A stretch of DNA of 64,000 nt from an uncultured Tateyamaria sp. (GTDB lineage: Bacteria > Pseudomonadota > Alphaproteobacteria > Rhodobacterales > Rhodobacteraceae), in contig NZ_CANNDS010000001.1 of NCBI RefSeq assembly GCF_947503415.1, positions 1,894,501 through 1,958,500 of the forward strand, in the 5' to 3' direction. The position numbers were made by a program, and so were the translations under genes. The notes beneath the pieces were generated by a model. It was not told where the DNA came from, did not search any database, and saw only the letters and a program-made list of their open reading frames with translations. Shown one piece after another: positions 1 to 8,224 of the stretch; within the stretch, counting starts at the first letter, position 1, and the number at the start of each line of letters is the position of its first letter.

Positions 1-90
1 GTAAAGCGCCAGTGCCGTGGTCAGGCCTACGGCCACGAACAGCGGAATGCCCATGATCGTCAAAACGACAAAGGCGATGGCCAGGATCAT
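1..90 (-). CDS. dctM: TRAP transporter large permease, N-terminal fragment
   Basis: Only the first 30 codons are inside the window; the gene runs off the left edge. The visible protein starts MILAIAFVVLTIMG and is one hydrophobic segment, as at the start of DctM large permeases. The start ATG lies 8 bases past the stop of the upstream dctQ gene, and a GGAG ribosome binding site sits inside the last codons of dctQ. A TTG one codon upstream is an alternative start. Identification rests mostly on the order dctP-dctQ-dctM, which is standard for TRAP operons. DctM would be the 12-13-helix channel subunit importing a carboxylate-type solute with Na+. Confidence 0.75.
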   Translation of the reverse strand, partial: MILAIAFVVLTIMGIPLFVAVGLTTALALY

Positions 91-98
91 CAAGGGGC

Positions 99-638
99 TC
101 AAATCTGGTGCTCCTGATCCTTCGTCGTGTCTTCCCACTCTTCTGCCAGCATACCGGGCAGGCCATCAGCACCGTCGCGCCACCACGTGACATAGGTCTG
201 GATCAGCCGGACAAGCATCAGCCCGTAGCCGATGACCAATATGGTTTGTGGATAGAACTGGTTGATGCCCAGGCTGGGGCTCGTCTCCGGAAACCGCCAG
301 AACACCGACAGGTAATCCCAGCTGACCCGCAGCATGAACAGGCAAAAGAAGGCCCAGAGGATATCCGCAATAAAAATGACGATCCGGCCAAACGTTGTCG
401 GCAGGGCGGCAACGGCGACCATGATACGGATGTGAAACCGTTCGCGGACACAAAGCGATGCGCCCATATAGACCGCCCAGACCATGCACATGGCAGCGGT
501 CTCTTCAGTCCAATGCAGTGCCACTTCAAAAACGTAACGCGCAACCACCTGCGCAAAGACACTGATCGCGATAACTGACAGGCAAACACAGCAGATCAGC
601 TCTTCGAAGTGTCGCTCAAGCCATCTGAGCCCGGCCAT
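99..638 (-). CDS. dctQ: TRAP transporter small permease (DctQ-like)
   Basis: A 179-residue membrane protein with four predicted helices (about residues 13-33, 48-66, 85-110 and 128-150), the fold of DctQ small TRAP permeases. The stretch LHWTEETAAMCMVW after helix 1 matches the W-T-E-E signature of the family. The frame stays open to 770, but a start there would overlap the end of dctP and add a charged non-family extension. The ATG at 638 begins MAGLRWLERHFEE, the usual DctQ amphipathic start, and is preferred, although its ribosome binding site is weak. It lies between dctP and dctM in one operon and should pair with DctM in the inner membrane. Confidence 0.88.
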   Translation of the reverse strand: MAGLRWLERHFEELICCVCLSVIAISVFAQVVARYVFEVALHWTEETAAMCMVWAVYMGASLCVRERFHIRIMVAVAALPTTFGRIVIFIADILWAFFCLFMLRVSWDYLSVFWRFPETSPSLGINQFYPQTILVIGYGLMLVRLIQTYVTWWRDGADGLPGMLAEEWEDTTKDQEHQI

Positions 639-705
639 ATCTGCCCCAATCCCCAAAGTGTTTGTCCGGGGGCGGATCACCGCCCCTGGACAGAGTCGAA
701 ATGTC

Positions 706-1704
706 TTACTCGGCCGCCGCTTGAATTGCCTTGACCAGTTCGACGAAGTCTTCACCGCGTTTGGCTGCAAAATCGTCCTGAACCGTCTTGGCCGCAGTTA
801 CGAAATCCGCCTTGTCGGGGTCGGTCCGTGCCATGCCACCTTCGCTCACCAGCCACTGACGCACTTCCTCGGTCTCGTTTGCAACCTGTGCCGCAAACTC
901 AACGCCTGCCGCTTCGGCCGCTTCGATGATCTGCGCACGCTGCTCATCGTTCAGCTTCTTCATGAAGTTGTCCGACGCAAAGAGCGGGGCGAACGACACG
1001 AAGTGTTCCAGGATCACGAGGTGCGGTTCAAATTCGAAGAACTTCATGTCCCGGATGAAGGACGTACCGTTGTCGCCACCGTCCACGGTTCCCGTCTGAA
1101 GCGCTGTCGGGGTTTCCGACCACGCCAGCGGCACGGGGTTGGCACCAAATGCTTCGAACGTCGCAATCATCACTTCGTTCTTGGGCACCCGGATTTTCAG
1201 GCCTTCCATGTCGGCCATCGTGTTGATGGGCCGGACCGAGTTGTAGAAGTCGCGATACAGGGCCGGACCGAAGGCCAGCAAGTGAACGCTGGTGTCGGCC
1301 TGCAGCTTGTCCTTCATCGTTTGCCCGACATCACCGTCCAGTACACGTGCCAGATGCGCGTCGTTCTGGAAGATGTAGGGCAGGACAGTCACGTCCATCA
1401 GCGGCCAATGCGGCGACACGTTGTTGGCAGTAATAAAGAACCCATCGACCGTGCCCAGCTGCATCGCCTTGAACGCTTCGTCTTCGCTGGAGATCTGATT
1501 GCAGCAGCGCAGCTTCACTTCGATATCGCCGCCAGAGATTTCCGCGACCTTGGCTTGGAAAATCTTTCCGAAGCGTCCGTACAAGGATTCTTCGGGCGCG
1601 CCGAAGCCGACATTCATGGTGACGTCAGCCGCCGCTGCGGGCAAAGCCGTCAGTGTTGCCAGCATCAATGCCGCTGTTGTTTTGAGTAGATGTCTTCTGA
1701 TCAT
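706..1704 (-). CDS. dctP: TRAP transporter solute-binding protein (DctP family)
   Basis: A 332-residue periplasmic binding protein. Residues 1-25 form a signal peptide (MIRRHLLK, hydrophobic core, cut after AAA). The mature part has the DctP fold, including GLKIRVPKNEVM near residue 172, where the conserved Arg of the family salt-bridges a substrate carboxylate, and ETPTALQTGTVDGGDN near residue 200. A good ribosome binding site, GGGAGG, precedes ATG 1704. It heads the operon dctP-dctQ-dctM and is divergent from the amidohydrolase at 1861, with about 155 bp between. The adjacent hydrolase suggests the ligand is an amide- or ring-containing organic acid; this is inference, and the ligand cannot be read from sequence. 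Confidence 0.92.
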   Translation of the reverse strand: MIRRHLLKTTAALMLATLTALPAAAADVTMNVGFGAPEESLYGRFGKIFQAKVAEISGGDIEVKLRCCNQISSEDEAFKAMQLGTVDGFFITANNVSPHWPLMDVTVLPYIFQNDAHLARVLDGDVGQTMKDKLQADTSVHLLAFGPALYRDFYNSVRPINTMADMEGLKIRVPKNEVMIATFEAFGANPVPLAWSETPTALQTGTVDGGDNGTSFIRDMKFFEFEPHLVILEHFVSFAPLFASDNFMKKLNDEQRAQIIEAAEAAGVEFAAQVANETEEVRQWLVSEGGMARTDPDKADFVTAAKTVQDDFAAKRGEDFVELVKAIQAAAE

Positions 1705-1860
1705 TCTGGACCTCCCGTGTCCGCTTGGTGTTTTGTTTTTCTCGGTTTTTTAGGAAGCCGATCACGGGATTGCGCGTCCCGTCAAGGATTTAAGCGTGGC
1801 CGTCGATGGACTACGGCGATGGAATGGGCAAAGCTGCGCCCGACATTGCGGACGAATGAC

Positions 1861-3480
1861 ATGACCGAAACACGCGTTTTCAAAGCCCGAAAAATCCTGA
1901 CAATAGACCCGCTGCGCCCGACAGCCAGCCATGTGGCGGTGCGTGAAGGTCGCATTCTCGCGGTGGGTGACGGCGATTGTGCAGCGCCTTGGGGTGACTT
2001 TACCATGGACAACCGGCTGGCGGATACCGTGATCATGCCGGGCCTTGTCGAAGGGCACGCGCATCTCATGGCGGGCGCCATGTGGCAATTCACCTATGTC
2101 GGCTATCACGACCGAACGGACCCGGACGGGCGCGCATGGGCCGGGATCGATACTGCAGATGCTATGATTGCACGGCTCAGGGACGGGGCCGCACAGTCGA
2201 ACGAAAAGGTGTTCGGCTGGGGTTTCGATCCGATCTTTCTATCCTCTGAGCGTTTGAACAAGACCCATCTGGACCAGGTTTCAACCGACCGCCCCGTCGC
2301 CGTCCTGTTCTCGAATTTCCATCTGATGTGCGTGAACTCCGTCGCGCTCGAGATGGCGGGCTATGACGCCGACACGCCGCTCGAAGGTGTTGTGAAGGGA
2401 CCCGATGGCACCCCCACCGGAGAGCTTCAGGAGATGGCGGCCATGTTTCCGGTCCTGCGGCGGATGGAGATCGACTTCCGAACCCTGTCGCAGAGCGAGG
2501 ACGCGATACAAAGCTACGGCAAGATCGCGACGCGGGCAGGGGTCACCACCATGACAGACCTCTACTCCATGCTGGAGGACGAGGATATCGCGCTGATGCT
2601 GCGCCTGACGGGGGCCGACGACTACCCCCTGCGCATTGTCCCCGCACTTGGTGCGAGCGGCGCGCCTGCACATGTGGCGGACAAGGCTCTGGCGCTGCGC
2701 GAACAATCAACCGACAAGCTGCGGCTTGGTGCCGTGAAACTGATGACGGACGGATCGATACAAGGATGGACGGCCCGCGTCCGCTGGCCCGGATATGTTG
2801 GGGGGCAGCCAAACGGCATCTGGAACACGGCCCCGGCCGAGATCTTCGCCCTGACCGAAGAAATGCAACGCCGCGGCGTTCAGATGCACATCCATGTCAA
2901 TGGCGACGAAGCGGCCGAGGTCTCGCTTGAAGCGCTTGAGGCGGCCGCGCGTGCGCACCCGTGGCCCGGCGCGCGGCATGTTCTGCAGCATTGTCAGATG
3001 ATGGACCGGGCGCTGTTTTCGCGCGCCGCTGAGCTGGGTGTCGCCTGCAACATCTTCGCCAATCACCTTTGGTATTTCGGCGATCAACACGCGGCACTGA
3101 CAATTGGCCCCGACAGGGCGAGCCGGATGGATGCCACGCGCACCGCGCTTGATACCGGTGTGATGACAGCCATTCACAGCGACGCACCGGTCACGCCACT
3201 TGGGCCGCTGTTCACCGCGTGGTGCGCAGTCAACCGCGAAACCATGACCGGCCAAGTGCTTGGGCCCGAAGAACGGATTTCCGTGTCTGAGGCGCTCGAA
3301 TTGATCACATTGGGCGCGGCCCGCACGCTCAGGCTCGACCATGACATCGGCAGTATCGAGCCCGGCAAACGTGCCGACTTTGCCGTGCTGGGTGACGATC
3401 CAACCATCGGGGACGGGGCGAGTTTGAAAGATGTGCCGGTCCTTGGCACGGTGTTCGGAGGGCGGGTGCATCTGCCATGA
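1861..3480 (+). CDS. YtcJ-type metal-dependent amidohydrolase (amidohydrolase family 3)
   Basis: A 539-residue protein of the amidohydrolase superfamily, YtcJ/N-substituted formamide deformylase branch. The first metal motif is HAH at residues 66-68 (VEGHAHLMAG). Further ligand candidates are HIH near 343-345 in HIHVNGDEAAE, H377 in LQHCQMMD, and H439/D441 in IHSDAPV. MTDGSIQGWTARV and the C-terminal SIEPGKRADFAVL strand are family hallmarks. No signal peptide is seen, so it should act in the cytoplasm. The frame is open upstream to 1690, but the family N-terminus (KILTIDP...VREGRILAVG) fits ATG 1861. Its stop overlaps the next gene by ATGA. It likely hydrolyses a C-N bond in a substrate brought in by the divergent TRAP system. 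Confidence 0.9.
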   Translation: MTETRVFKARKILTIDPLRPTASHVAVREGRILAVGDGDCAAPWGDFTMDNRLADTVIMPGLVEGHAHLMAGAMWQFTYVGYHDRTDPDGRAWAGIDTADAMIARLRDGAAQSNEKVFGWGFDPIFLSSERLNKTHLDQVSTDRPVAVLFSNFHLMCVNSVALEMAGYDADTPLEGVVKGPDGTPTGELQEMAAMFPVLRRMEIDFRTLSQSEDAIQSYGKIATRAGVTTMTDLYSMLEDEDIALMLRLTGADDYPLRIVPALGASGAPAHVADKALALREQSTDKLRLGAVKLMTDGSIQGWTARVRWPGYVGGQPNGIWNTAPAEIFALTEEMQRRGVQMHIHVNGDEAAEVSLEALEAAARAHPWPGARHVLQHCQMMDRALFSRAAELGVACNIFANHLWYFGDQHAALTIGPDRASRMDATRTALDTGVMTAIHSDAPVTPLGPLFTAWCAVNRETMTGQVLGPEERISVSEALELITLGAARTLRLDHDIGSIEPGKRADFAVLGDDPTIGDGASLKDVPVLGTVFGGRVHLP

Positions 3481-4349
3481 CAGGCCTGCCACTGACTGTG
3501 ATCGGCGGCTATCTGGGGGCGGGCAAGACAACCCTGATCAACCAAGTGCTGGGCGCGGCGCACGGTCTCAGGCTGGCCGTTCTGGTGAACGATTTCGGCG
3601 CAATCAATATCGATGCGGCATTGCTTCAATCTGCCACGGAGGACACGATTGAACTGACCAATGGCTGCATTTGCTGCACCATGTCCGGTGATCTGTTCTT
3701 TACCATCGGTGATCTTCTGGATCGCGACCCCCGTCCCGATCACATTCTGATCGAGGCAAGCGGCATCGGCGACCCAGCCAAGATCGCGGCCGTTTCGCTG
3801 GCGGAAAAAGAACTGCGTTATGCCGGGATCATCACGGTGGCGGACGGCTTGAATATCGCAGAACAACTCTCGGACCCGCGCATTTCGGAGCAGGTAAAAA
3901 GCCAGCTGCGGTCCGCTGATCTGGTTGTCGTCAGCAAAATCCGGGATTTTCATGTCGGGTCGTTGTTGCAGGACATGGATATTCCGCGCTGGGCTTACGC
4001 GGATGATCTTGAAACGGTTGCCGCCTTGATGCTGGACCGCACAGACTTGTCGGCGCGGCCGGCTTCAGACGCGCAGAGCCATCCCGCTTATCTGCATTGG
4101 TCGGACACTGCCCCGCCTGCGTTGTCCAGAGAAGACATTTACTTGCGATTGTCCGACATGCCGCCCGGATTGCTGCGGCTGAAGGCCCTTGTTCCTGACA
4201 AGACCAGCGGGTTCTGGGAGGTTCACGTTGTCGGACGGCAAAAGCAGGTACGGCGACGGGACGATGTCGCCTCAATCGGCCTTGTGGCCATCGGGTTGAA
4301 CGATGCCCTGTCGCAAGCAGAGATCAGGCGGTGGTGGCTGGGTACCTGA
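3477..4349 (+). CDS. COG0523 (CobW/P47K) family GTPase, probable metallochaperone
   Basis: A 290-residue G3E-family GTPase. Walker A is GGYLGAGKTT (residues 10-19); the metal-binding CxCC motif is NGCICC with C64, C66 and C67; the switch-like EASGIGDP lies near residue 93. A short CobW C-terminal domain follows, ending with ...RRWWLGT. COG0523 proteins use GTP hydrolysis to deliver Zn, Co or Fe to client enzymes, or act in metal homeostasis. Translation is coupled to the amidohydrolase by an ATGA overlap, so the simplest reading is that it loads that hydrolase's metal site. The family is large and functionally mixed, so the metal and client are not established. Confidence 0.9.
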   Translation: MTGLPLTVIGGYLGAGKTTLINQVLGAAHGLRLAVLVNDFGAINIDAALLQSATEDTIELTNGCICCTMSGDLFFTIGDLLDRDPRPDHILIEASGIGDPAKIAAVSLAEKELRYAGIITVADGLNIAEQLSDPRISEQVKSQLRSADLVVVSKIRDFHVGSLLQDMDIPRWAYADDLETVAALMLDRTDLSARPASDAQSHPAYLHWSDTAPPALSREDIYLRLSDMPPGLLRLKALVPDKTSGFWEVHVVGRQKQVRRRDDVASIGLVAIGLNDALSQAEIRRWWLGT

Positions 4350-4416
4350 CGGCGGCTTCGAGCTTTGCCTCCAACGACTGGCAAAAACCGGCCGGGTTTC
4401 GCCCGCGCAAACTAAA

Positions 4417-4441
4417 AAAGGCGGAGGTCACCTCCGCCTTT
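4417..4441. terminator. Palindromic terminator-like repeat (family A copy)
   Basis: Two perfect 12-base arms (AAAGGCGGAGGT and ACCTCCGCCTTT) around a single C. The tract starts in an A-run and ends in TTT, so it can act in both directions between the convergent COG0523 gene and tpa. It also carries the GGCGGAGG...CCTCCGCC core shared with other intergenic palindromes in the window. Confidence 0.7.
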
Positions 4442-4470
4442 CCTCATGTCGTTCGATGCAAGCCCGGTAA

Positions 4471-4488
4471 GGCGGATCTTGATCCGCC
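4471..4488. repeat. Family A palindrome touching the tpa stop codon
   Basis: GGCGGATC-TT-GATCCGCC, an 8-base perfect inverted repeat, with TTAC complementary to the flanking GTAA on the left. It abuts the CTA that encodes the tpa stop. It has the same architecture as the copies at 7338, 25351, 25395 and 35627. Confidence 0.65.
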
Positions 4489-5883
4489 CTAGCCAAACAC
4501 CCGTGTCAGTGCGCCGTCGACCGCTTCGATGATCTGGTTGATGTCGTCCTTGGTAGCGATCAGCGCGGGCGAGAAGCAGAGTGTGTTGTTCTTGCCCGGT
4601 AGGCTGCGGTTGGTGGCCCCGATGATCACCGCCTGCCCCATGCAGTCCTTGACCACGGCCTGCACTTTGGCCTCTTCCGCCGGATCACGACTGTCGCGGT
4701 CTGCGACCAACTCCGCGCCAAGGAACAGACCCTTGCCGCGCACGTCACCGATGACGGCATGCTTTTCTTTCAGCTCTGCCAGCTTGTCCAACATGTAGTC
4801 GCCCATGGCGGTGGTGTTGCCGAGCAGGTCCTCGTCCTCGATGATCCGCATGTTTTCCAGCGCCGCAGCAGGGCCAGCTGTGCAGCCGCCAAAGGTCGAG
4901 ATGTCGCGGAAGTAGTTCATCGGATCGCTGGTGTCGTCCTTGAACATGTCGAAGACTTCGTTGGTCGTCGCAAGGCACGAAATGGCGGCATAGCCCGAGG
5001 CGACCCCTTTGGCCATCGTCACCATGTCGGGTTTGATGCAGTAGTGCTGGTAGCCGAACCATGTGCCGGTGCGGCCCACGCCGCAGACAACCTCGTCGAT
5101 ATGCAGCAGAATGTCGTACTTTTTGCAGATTTCCTGCACCCGCTCCCAATAGCCTTCCGGAGGGACGATCACGCCGCCGCCTGCGGTGACGGGTTCAAGG
5201 CAGAGCGCGCCCACGGTGTCGGGGCCTTCACGCAGAATGATCTCTTCGATCTGGTTGGCGGCCCATTCACCGTAGTTCGCGTCAGGCGCGCCGTCCTGTT
5301 CGTGCTTGCGGTATTCGAGGCAATGGGGGACGCGGACGAAGCCGGGGGTGTAGGGGCCGTATTGCGCGTTGCGCTCGTCCTGGCCACCCGCTGACAGGCA
5401 GGCGATGGTGGTGCCGTGGTAATCGCGGTCGCGATAAAGGATCTTGTGCTTTTTACCGCCGTAGCGCTTGTGCGCGATCTGGCGGACCATTTTGAAGGCT
5501 TTCTCGTTCGCCTCGGACCCGGAGTTGGCGTAGTAGATGCGGTCGAGGCCGGGCATTTTGGTCAGCAGCTTTTCGGCGAACAAAGCGCCGGGGATCGAGC
5601 CGACGGTGCCGCCGAAGAAGTTCATCTTGACGATCGCGTCGCGCACGGCGTCACCCATGCTTTCGCGGCCGTAGCCCACGTTCACCGTCCAGACCCCGCC
5701 CGAGACGGCGTCGATATGTTCGATCCCCTTCTGGTCCCACACGCGCAGGCCCTTGCCCTCGATGATGATCTTGGGGTCGGCGCCAGTGAAGAACGGCTGG
5801 TGCTGGATCAGGTGGTGCCACACATTTGCGCGGTCGGCTTCGATCACGCGGCTCATGTCGTTTTCGTTGAACGTTCCGTCCAT
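4489..5883 (-). CDS. tpa: Taurine--pyruvate aminotransferase
   Basis: A 464-residue class III PLP aminotransferase. It shows GSIPGALFAEKL and NSGSEANEKAFKM (cofactor phosphate binding, near 120), HIDEVVCGVGRTG with D263 contacting the PLP pyridine, and VTMAKGVASGY with K292 as the Schiff-base lysine. Tpa transfers the amino group of taurine to pyruvate, giving sulfoacetaldehyde and alanine. The start ATG 5883 is preceded by GAAAGG; a longer frame upstream is rejected because the family begins near here. It is divergent from tauABC and shares a promoter region with paired direct repeats typical of TauR control. Related beta-alanine/omega aminotransferases look similar, so the taurine assignment leans on the tauABC neighbours. 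Confidence 0.88.
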   Translation of the reverse strand: MDGTFNENDMSRVIEADRANVWHHLIQHQPFFTGADPKIIIEGKGLRVWDQKGIEHIDAVSGGVWTVNVGYGRESMGDAVRDAIVKMNFFGGTVGSIPGALFAEKLLTKMPGLDRIYYANSGSEANEKAFKMVRQIAHKRYGGKKHKILYRDRDYHGTTIACLSAGGQDERNAQYGPYTPGFVRVPHCLEYRKHEQDGAPDANYGEWAANQIEEIILREGPDTVGALCLEPVTAGGGVIVPPEGYWERVQEICKKYDILLHIDEVVCGVGRTGTWFGYQHYCIKPDMVTMAKGVASGYAAISCLATTNEVFDMFKDDTSDPMNYFRDISTFGGCTAGPAAALENMRIIEDEDLLGNTTAMGDYMLDKLAELKEKHAVIGDVRGKGLFLGAELVADRDSRDPAEEAKVQAVVKDCMGQAVIIGATNRSLPGKNNTLCFSPALIATKDDINQIIEAVDGALTRVFG

Positions 5884-5966
5884 GGGTCGAACCTTTCGAA
5901 AGAGGGGGCGGCCCATGAAACTAAGGGCCAAATACGCTAGCTGGCGTGCACAATCGCTGAGAATCT

Positions 5967-6011
5967 GGTCACAACAGTAGGGCCAGTTTGGGGTCACAAG
6001 TAAAGCCAGTT
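5967..6011 (-). promoter_or_regulatory. Paired direct repeats, candidate TauR operator
   Basis: Read on the minus strand there are two tandem copies of AACTGGC-TTAC/CTAC followed by TTGTGACC: 5992-6011, and 5967-5988 with a 2-base insertion. They lie 84 to 128 bases upstream of the tpa start, in the tpa-tauA divergent region. TauR, a MocR-type regulator of taurine genes in Rhodobacter, is known to bind direct repeats containing CTGG plus a pyrimidine/A tract. Linking these repeats to TauR is inference; no tauR gene is in the window. Confidence 0.55.
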
Positions 6012-6273
6012 CACGCGTGTATGCGTCGCCTGGTCCAGTGCCGGGCAGTGGAAATGCCTTGTTTTCATGGGCCTGTCCGAAATTTGGATTTCCGAAAGCC
6101 CCGTTTCACCTGCACAAAATTATGACAGATGCCCCGATTTTACGTTGATCCGGGCCGGATTATCGGCTCGGATCACGCCAGCGCCGCGGGACCCGCGTGC
6201 GACGAGAGGCGGGATACCGTCCAAAACGATCCAGACGCAGGGCTCACCTGCGTGAAAACACGGGAGTTAAGAC

Positions 6274-7281
6274 ATGACATTCAAGACAAAGCTGATGGGT
6301 GCTGTGGCAGCCACTGCGATGCTGGCCGGTGCGCAAGGCGCTGTGGCCGCGGGCCATGGTGGCGAGATCACCGTCGCCTATTTCCTGGAGTGGCCGATGC
6401 CGTTCCAGTTCGCCAAAGAGACCGGCATGTACGAAGAGGCCATGGGCGGCACCAAGATCAACTGGGTGAGCTTTGACACCGGCACCGCGATGAGCGCGGC
6501 GATGGCGTCGGGCGACGTGCAGATCTCGGTTAGCCAAGGCGTTCCGCCCTTCGTGGTTGCGGCCTCTGCCGGTCAGGACATCCAGATCGTGGACGTGGCT
6601 GTGAGCTACTCCGAGAACGACAATTGTGTTGTCGCCTCCGGTCTGGAGATTGACAAGGAATCCGCAGGCGAGCTGGCTGGCAAGAAAGTGGCTGTGCCAC
6701 TGGGGACAGCTGCTCACTACGGCTTCCTGAGCCAGATGAACCACTTTGGCGTCGACCTTGCGTCGCTTGACGTTGTGGACATGGCACCGGCGGAAGGGGC
6801 GGCTGCTCTGGCACAAGGCTCGGTCGACATGGCATGTGGCTGGGGTGGCGCGCTGCGTCGCATGAAGGAAAGCGGCAACGTGCTGCTGACCGGTGCGGAG
6901 AAGGAAGAGCTGGGCATTCTGGTGTTTGACGCCACAACCGCGCCTGCCAATTTCATCGCCGAAGAAGGCGAAACGCTGAGCCAGTTCCTGGCCGTGACAG
7001 CCGAAGCCAACGCGATGTGGGCGGATGAAGCCAACCACGCGAAAATGCTGCCTGTCATCGCGAAAGACGCGGGTATGGACGAAGACGCAACAGCGGCCAC
7101 GCTGGCGACCTTCAAATTCCCCACGGTCGAAGAGCAGCTGAGCGAAGCATGGCTGGGCGGCACGGCACCTTCGTTTATGAAAGGTGTGGCCGACGTGTTC
7201 GTGAACGCGGGTTCGATCGACAGCGCGCTCGACAGCTACGAAGGTACTGTGAACACAGCGCCTTTGTCGTCGATCAACTAA
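6274..7281 (+). CDS. tauA: Taurine ABC transporter substrate-binding protein
   Basis: A 335-residue periplasmic binding protein of the TauA/SsuA type. Residues 1-25 form a signal peptide (MTFKTKLM, then an Ala-rich core ending AVA-A). The mature start ITVAYFLEWPMPFQFAKETG and the SGDVQISVSQGVPPFVVAASAG segment are characteristic of taurine-binding proteins. A GGGAG ribosome binding site lies 8-10 bases upstream of ATG 6274. First gene of tauABC and divergent from tpa, so uptake and transamination of taurine are co-located. A hairpin and a palindromic repeat follow the gene, which would favour higher expression of the binding protein than of the ATPase and permease. Confidence 0.9.
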   Translation: MTFKTKLMGAVAATAMLAGAQGAVAAGHGGEITVAYFLEWPMPFQFAKETGMYEEAMGGTKINWVSFDTGTAMSAAMASGDVQISVSQGVPPFVVAASAGQDIQIVDVAVSYSENDNCVVASGLEIDKESAGELAGKKVAVPLGTAAHYGFLSQMNHFGVDLASLDVVDMAPAEGAAALAQGSVDMACGWGGALRRMKESGNVLLTGAEKEELGILVFDATTAPANFIAEEGETLSQFLAVTAEANAMWADEANHAKMLPVIAKDAGMDEDATAATLATFKFPTVEEQLSEAWLGGTAPSFMKGVADVFVNAGSIDSALDSYEGTVNTAPLSSIN

Positions 7282-7293
7282 GACCATTTGATT

Positions 7294-7325
7294 GGGCTCG
7301 CGTGCGTGATGCGCGCGGGCCCTTT
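7294..7325 (+). terminator. Intra-operon hairpin after tauA
   Basis: GGGCTCGCG pairs with CGCGGGCCC (one G-U), followed by TTT. It sits between tauA and tauB, with no new promoter evident. It is probably an attenuating or mRNA-stabilising hairpin rather than an absolute terminator, as is common after binding-protein genes. Confidence 0.5.
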
Positions 7326-7337
7326 CTGCGATACCGA

Positions 7338-7355
7338 GGCGGGGTGAACCCCGCC
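7338..7355. repeat. Family A palindrome between tauA and tauB
   Basis: GGCGGGG-TGAA-CCCCGCC is followed by CTACC, matching the palindrome-plus-YTAC form of the other copies. It lies about 40 bases before the tauB start, inside the operon. Confidence 0.65.
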
Positions 7356-7395
7356 CTACCGGGTGCATTTGCACCTAAGCGACAGGTGGGAACCG

Positions 7396-8202
7396 ATGTC
7401 CGGACTTTCAATTCAAAACCTTTCGATGCGCTTTGACCTGCCGGGTGGCGGGCATGTGCAGGCGTTGCAAGATGTGTCGCTGGACCTCAAGGCCGGTGAA
7501 TTGCTGAGCGTGCTGGGCCCGTCGGGCTGCGGCAAGACCACGCTTTTGAATATCGTCGCGGGCTTTCTGGCCCCGACCGATGGCAAGATGATCCTGAACG
7601 GTCACGAAATCAACGGACCCGATGCCGAACGCGGCATGGTGTTCCAGCAAGGCGCGCTGTTCGAATGGATGAGCGTGCGCGAGAATGTGGGCTTTGGCCC
7701 GTCGATGAAGGGCATGCCCAAGACCAACAAGGCGGAGATCGTGGATCACCTGCTGGACGTGGTGGGCCTGCAGGACTTCAAGGAAAAGGCCGTCTATGAA
7801 TTGTCGGGCGGGATGCAGCAGCGTGTGGCGTTGGCCCGGTGTCTGGCCAACGATCCCGACGTGATCCTGATGGATGAACCGCTGGGCGCGCTGGACGCGC
7901 TGACCCGCGAAAAGATGCAAAGCCTGGTTCTGAAGCTGTGGAAAGAGACGGGTAAGACCATCATCCTGATCACCCACTCGGTCGAAGAGGCGCTTTTGCT
8001 GGGCGAGCGCCTGTTGGTCATGGCCCCGCGCCCGGGGCGCATTCACAAGGAATACCGCCTGCCCTTTGCCGAGATGGGCGTGGGTCAGGACCTGCGTGAG
8101 GTCAAGAAGCACCCCGAGTTCGGAGAGCGCCGCGAAGAAATCCTCGGCATGATCTGGGACATGGAAGAAGAAATTATGGGTCGGTCGGAGGCGAGCGCAT
8201 GA
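7396..8202 (+). CDS. tauB: Taurine ABC transporter ATP-binding protein
   Basis: A 268-residue ABC ATPase of the nitrate/sulfonate/taurine group. Walker A GPSGCGKTT lies at 41-49, the signature LSGGMQQRV near 136, Walker B VILMDEP with D160/E161, and the switch histidine in ITHSVEEA near residue 194. GMVFQQGALFEWMSVRENV is the Q-loop region typical of TauB/SsuB. ATG 7396 is chosen because AGGTGG lies just upstream and the earlier in-frame ATG at 7363 falls next to the repeat. It powers import through TauC; the stop is 22 bases before tauC. Confidence 0.92.
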   Translation: MSGLSIQNLSMRFDLPGGGHVQALQDVSLDLKAGELLSVLGPSGCGKTTLLNIVAGFLAPTDGKMILNGHEINGPDAERGMVFQQGALFEWMSVRENVGFGPSMKGMPKTNKAEIVDHLLDVVGLQDFKEKAVYELSGGMQQRVALARCLANDPDVILMDEPLGALDALTREKMQSLVLKLWKETGKTIILITHSVEEALLLGERLLVMAPRPGRIHKEYRLPFAEMGVGQDLREVKKHPEFGERREEILGMIWDMEEEIMGRSEASA

Positions 8203-8224
8203 AAAATCTTATGGAGGCAGCGAC

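Noticed and set aside
658-1689. Long open frame on the plus strand antisense to dctP
   Set aside because: It mirrors the minus-strand gene, has an Arg/His-rich composition with no family match, and no ribosome binding site. It arises from GC-biased codon use.
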